Source: an uncultured Ruminococcus sp. (GTDB taxonomy: Bacteria > Bacillota > Clostridia > Oscillospirales > Acutalibacteraceae). Taken from it: a stretch of 5,821 bases of DNA. The first letter of the stretch is position 1. Each line of letters opens with the position of its first letter. This document shows positions 3,831 to 5,821 of this stretch, piece by piece. A program made the translations under genes and the position numbers. The notes beneath the pieces were generated by a model that was not told where the DNA came from, made no database searches, and saw only the letters and a list, made by a program, of their open reading frames with translations. The DNA lies in contig CACXGJ010000269.1 of the NCBI GenBank assembly GCA_902767125.1, forward strand, positions 1-5,821. Reading direction: 5' to 3'.

Positions 3831-4604
3831 ATGAGAAAGTCAAAAGTTGTTAGCATTCTTATGTCATCTGCTCTTGTTGCTTCAGTTGCTGCTGCAAGTG
3901 CAATCAGTGCTTCTGCAATTTCAAACCTCAGCCAGCTTAAGGATCACTTTGTTGGTGTAACAGGCAGCTTCAATGATTGGGATGTAACCGACGTTGAATT
4001 GACAGACCCCGATGGTGACGGCATCTATGAAGGTATCGTTGATATCCCTGAAGTAACAGAAGGCATGATCGGCGACTGGAAGGTTGACGATGTACTTCAG
4101 GCTGAAAAGTATCTTACATTCAAAGTTCGTCTCGACAAGAGCTGGGACGATAGCTGGGGTGCTTACGAGCCTCTCAACAACCGTACTTATAACAGCCAGT
4201 CAAATGTTCCTGTAAAGGAAGCTGTTGTTGGTCAGCCCCTTAAGTTCAATGTTATCTTTGATACAACAAAGATTGATCAGGGCTATATCGACAACAAAGA
4301 GCAGTCAGACGTTCTTCCCGATGATCCGGTAGATATGGAAAATATCGGCGTAAGATATGAGATCATCAAAACAGAAGAACCTTCAAAAAATCCGGAGCCT
4401 TCACAGCCTTCAGTTGAGCCTTCAGTTCAGAGTTCAGTTGAAAGCACAGCTCCTACTTCAAGCGTAGCTCCTGCTTCACAGACTTCAACAGATACAACAA
4501 CTGTTCCGACAGGCGATGCTACATCTGCTGCTGCTCTCGCTGCTATCGTAGTTGCTTCACTCGGCGTTGCTGTTGTTATGACAAAGAAAGCTTCTGCTAA
4601 ATAA
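3831..4604 (+). CDS. Secreted, surface-anchored protein with a putative starch/carbohydrate-binding module, 257 aa
   Basis: A signal peptide with a basic start, a hydrophobic core and a likely cut after SASA (residue 29) shows export. The folded part (about 40-185) opens with VTGSFNDWD (43-51), then LTDPDGDGIYEG (57-68) and FKVRLDKSWDDSWG (97-110). This order resembles the beta-sandwich modules (X25/CBM20/CBM26/CBM48 type) of amylases, pullulanases and starch-binding surface proteins; W50, W83, W105 and W109 are candidate sugar-stacking residues. A Pro/Ser/Thr/Glu-rich linker (about 186-225) follows, then PTGD (226-229), a hydrophobic stretch (about 231-250) and a basic tail TKKASAK. The tail is like an LPXTG sortase signal but lacks the full motif (TVPTGD), so it may be a variant signal or a plain membrane anchor. 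There is no catalytic domain, so a binding or adhesin role is inferred. ATG 3831 is chosen over TTG 3810 because of AGGAGG at 3816-3821. Own promoter and terminator. Confidence 0.8.
   Translation: MRKSKVVSILMSSALVASVAAASAISASAISNLSQLKDHFVGVTGSFNDWDVTDVELTDPDGDGIYEGIVDIPEVTEGMIGDWKVDDVLQAEKYLTFKVRLDKSWDDSWGAYEPLNNRTYNSQSNVPVKEAVVGQPLKFNVIFDTTKIDQGYIDNKEQSDVLPDDPVDMENIGVRYEIIKTEEPSKNPEPSQPSVEPSVQSSVESTAPTSSVAPASQTSTDTTTVPTGDATSAAALAAIVVASLGVAVVMTKKASAK
4407..4442 (+). repeat. Three 12-nt in-frame tandem repeats in the linker of the surface protein
   Basis: CCTTCAGTTGAG, CCTTCAGTTCAG and AGTTCAGTTGAA follow each other in frame and encode PSVE, PSVQ and SSVE (residues 193-204). Such repeats can change copy number without breaking the frame, altering linker length. 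Confidence 0.65.
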
Positions 4605-4638
4605 TTTTTGCGGATAACTTCTTAACTTAAACATTTTC

Positions 4639-4680
4639 AATAAGCTGTTCGGTATTATTATCGGACAGCTTATTTTTTTA
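4639..4680 (+). terminator. Intrinsic terminator of the secreted-protein gene
   Basis: AATAAGCTGT (4639-4648) pairs with ACAGCTTATT (4665-4674). The stem extends inward by four more pairs, two of them G:U (TCGG with TCGG), and is followed by a run of seven T that overlaps the end of the 3' arm (4673-4679). It lies 35 nt after the stop codon and isolates this gene from the SPFH gene. Confidence 0.92.
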
Positions 4681-4691
4681 TTATAAAGCTA

Positions 4692-4720
4692 TTGACAAAA
4701 TGATATCTTTTTGATATCAT
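4692..4720 (+). promoter_or_regulatory. Sigma-A promoter of the SPFH gene, with an internal operator-like palindrome
   Basis: TTGACA (4692-4697) and TATCAT (4715-4720) are spaced by 17 nt. The sequence 4700-4720 is a perfect inverted repeat, ATGATATC-TTTTT-GATATCAT, filling most of the spacer and covering the whole -10. As transcription should start near 4727, the repeat is not in the RNA and is best explained as a binding site for a dimeric repressor. The repressor is not identified. Confidence 0.8.
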
Positions 4721-4756
4721 ACAGATATAAATAAAAATCAATTGGAGGTAATCACC

Positions 4757-5785
4757 ATGAAAGAAAAAATCTATACGACAAAAAAACTTGGTATCCCTAT
4801 GCTGTTCACGGTCATTCTCATGTTTGCCGTATCTTTGACTGCTCTGATAATCGGCATATCTCATTTTACTTACTGTGAAGACAATGCCCTGCCTGTTCAG
4901 CCGCTGTATACTTGCTTGTTTATTTTCGGTATAGTCCTGATTGTCATTTCCTGTATACTCTGTGCCGGATTTAAACTTCTCAATCCCAATGAAGCACTTG
5001 TTCTCAATCTTTTCGGCAAATACAAAGGCACTATCAAAGAAGCCGGTTTCTATTATGTAAATCCTTTCTGTGTATCTTTTAATCCTGCGTCAAATACAAA
5101 ACTCCGTCAGAGTGATGATGTCGGTGCAGACAAAAAAGTTGATATTCAGAATGTACAGCAGGTAAATACAAGCAAGAAAATTTCGCTTAAAATGATGACC
5201 CTCAGCAACAACAAGCAGAAAATCAATGACTGTCTCGGCAACCCTATCGAAATAGGTATCGCTGTTATATGGAAAGTCGTTGATACCGCAAAGGCTGTTT
5301 TCAGTGTCGATAACTATAAAGAATTTCTCTCTTTGCAGTGTGATGCGGCTCTGCGTGAGATAGTCAGGACATATCCCTATGACGTTGCACCGGATGTTGA
5401 TACAACGGGTGACGGTGTGGCAGATGACGGCAGCCTGAGAGGTTCAAGCGAAATAGTAGCTGCAAAGATAAAAGCCGAAATACAGAAAAGAGTCAGTGAA
5501 GCAGGTCTTGAAATAGTCGAGGCAAGAATAACATATCTTGCATACGCTCCGGAGATAGCTGCGGCAATGCTCCAAAGACAGCAGGCTTCCGCTATCGTTG
5601 ATGCAAGAAAACTCATAGTTGACGGTGCTGTCGGCATGGTACAGATGGCTCTTGAAAGCCTTGATGAAAATAAGATAGTCGAACTTGATGACGAAAGAAA
5701 AGCCGCTATGGTATCGAATTTGCTCGTTGTAATCTGCGGAAGCCACGATGCACAGCCTGTCGTAAATTCCGGCTCTCTGTATTGA
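4757..5785 (+). CDS. SPFH/Band 7 (PHB) domain membrane protein, 342 aa
   Basis: SPFH proteins assemble into membrane-associated oligomers and are linked to membrane microdomains, protease control or stress tolerance; the exact role of this clostridial group is not known to me. Two membrane segments (about 13-35 and 51-70) precede the domain, which begins with NEALVLNLFGKYKGTIKEAGF (78-98) and contains GNPIEIGIAVIWKV, DNYKEFLSLQCDAALREIV, LRGSSE (227-232), GLEIVEARITYLAYAPEIA and the RQQASAIVDARK block (274-285). The C-terminus QPVVNSGSLY matches the conserved ending of this subgroup, so the protein looks complete. Residues 215-224 (DTTGDGVADD) form an acidic loop like a calcium-binding motif. 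The start is ATG 4757, with GGAGG (4744-4748) 8 nt upstream; the frame extends to TTG 4742 without a site for ribosomes. It is preceded by its own promoter, and no terminator is visible before the window ends. Confidence 0.92.
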   Translation: MKEKIYTTKKLGIPMLFTVILMFAVSLTALIIGISHFTYCEDNALPVQPLYTCLFIFGIVLIVISCILCAGFKLLNPNEALVLNLFGKYKGTIKEAGFYYVNPFCVSFNPASNTKLRQSDDVGADKKVDIQNVQQVNTSKKISLKMMTLSNNKQKINDCLGNPIEIGIAVIWKVVDTAKAVFSVDNYKEFLSLQCDAALREIVRTYPYDVAPDVDTTGDGVADDGSLRGSSEIVAAKIKAEIQKRVSEAGLEIVEARITYLAYAPEIAAAMLQRQQASAIVDARKLIVDGAVGMVQMALESLDENKIVELDDERKAAMVSNLLVVICGSHDAQPVVNSGSLY

Positions 5786-5820
5786 TAAAATTTTATTTTG
5801 TGTTATAATTATAATATAAT
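5782..5820 (+). promoter_or_regulatory. Candidate promoter at the right edge, overlapping the SPFH stop codon
   Basis: TTGATA (5782-5787) is followed after 16 nt by TATAAT (5804-5809), and two further perfect TATAAT hexamers lie at 5810-5815 and 5815-5820. The region is almost pure A/T, so chance matches are likely, but the spacing fits a sigma-A promoter for a gene beyond the window. A 12-nt palindrome ATAAAATTTTAT (5785-5796) lies between. Confidence 0.45.
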
Positions 5821-5821
5821 A

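Noticed and set aside
3831..4604. Dockerin or EF-hand reading of the DPDGDGIYEG stretch in the surface protein
   Set aside because: A dockerin needs two duplicated calcium loops with helices; only one loop occurs, and its context (FNDWD before, FKVRLDKSWDDSWG after) fits a carbohydrate-binding beta-sandwich better.
4670..4864. A 64-codon minus-strand frame spanning the SPFH promoter
   Set aside because: It overlaps a strong terminator, a promoter and the start of the SPFH gene, and the product shows no coherent features.
5377..5746. Two minus-strand frames of 86 and 100 codons inside the SPFH gene
   Set aside because: Both are antisense to conserved SPFH sequence and lack ribosome binding sites.
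1..5821. Mobile element, phage, CRISPR or defence system
   Set aside because: No transposase, integrase, long terminal repeats, repeat-spacer array or defence-type domains were found; the genes are ordinary chromosomal families.

Overview
The window looks like chromosomal DNA of a low-GC, Gram-positive anaerobe. The gene set (a DUF4830-type protein, a NimA-like flavoprotein fold, a medium-chain acyl-CoA synthetase-like ligase, a clostridial-type SPFH protein), strong AGGAGG-type ribosome binding sites, sigma-A promoters and a secreted protein with an LPXTG-like tail all fit gut Clostridia, probably a Ruminococcus-like Oscillospiraceae. The taxonomic call is inference from gene content and style; no 16S or marker gene is present.

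Layout. Positions 1-236 hold the start of a minus-strand tRNA operon: a TTGACA-N17-TAATAT promoter preceded by phased A-tracts, then tRNA-Thr(UGU), then tRNA-Tyr(GUA), which runs off the left edge. Positions 287-490 carry a small unrecognised minus-strand gene with a good ribosome binding site and a 10-bp hairpin over its stop codon. Divergent from it, 567-1034 encodes a membrane-anchored DUF4830-type protein that starts at TTG. A separate promoter (1069-1097) drives an acyl-CoA/AMP-forming ligase at 1201-2883, which converges on a NimA/pyridoxamine-phosphate-oxidase-fold gene (2952-3428, minus); a shared bidirectional terminator lies between them. The NimA-like gene has a perfect-consensus sigma-A promoter. 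A 402-bp AT-rich gap rich in inverted repeats (3429-3830) then leads to a secreted, probably wall- or membrane-anchored protein with a putative starch/carbohydrate-binding module (3831-4604) and its own promoter and terminator. Last comes an SPFH/Band 7 membrane protein (4757-5785) whose promoter contains a 21-bp operator-like palindrome. The right edge carries a candidate promoter for a gene outside the window.

How the genes relate. Nearly every gene appears to be its own transcription unit, with a recognisable promoter, a terminator or both. I see no operon that would define a single new pathway, no mobile element, no CRISPR array and no phage genes. The material most worth checking is regulatory: the palindrome inside the SPFH promoter, the 14-bp palindrome upstream of the NimA-like promoter, and a 12-bp sequence complementary to the ribosome binding site of the ligase gene. 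Among the proteins, the secreted CBM-like protein and the 67-residue orphan are the least understood.
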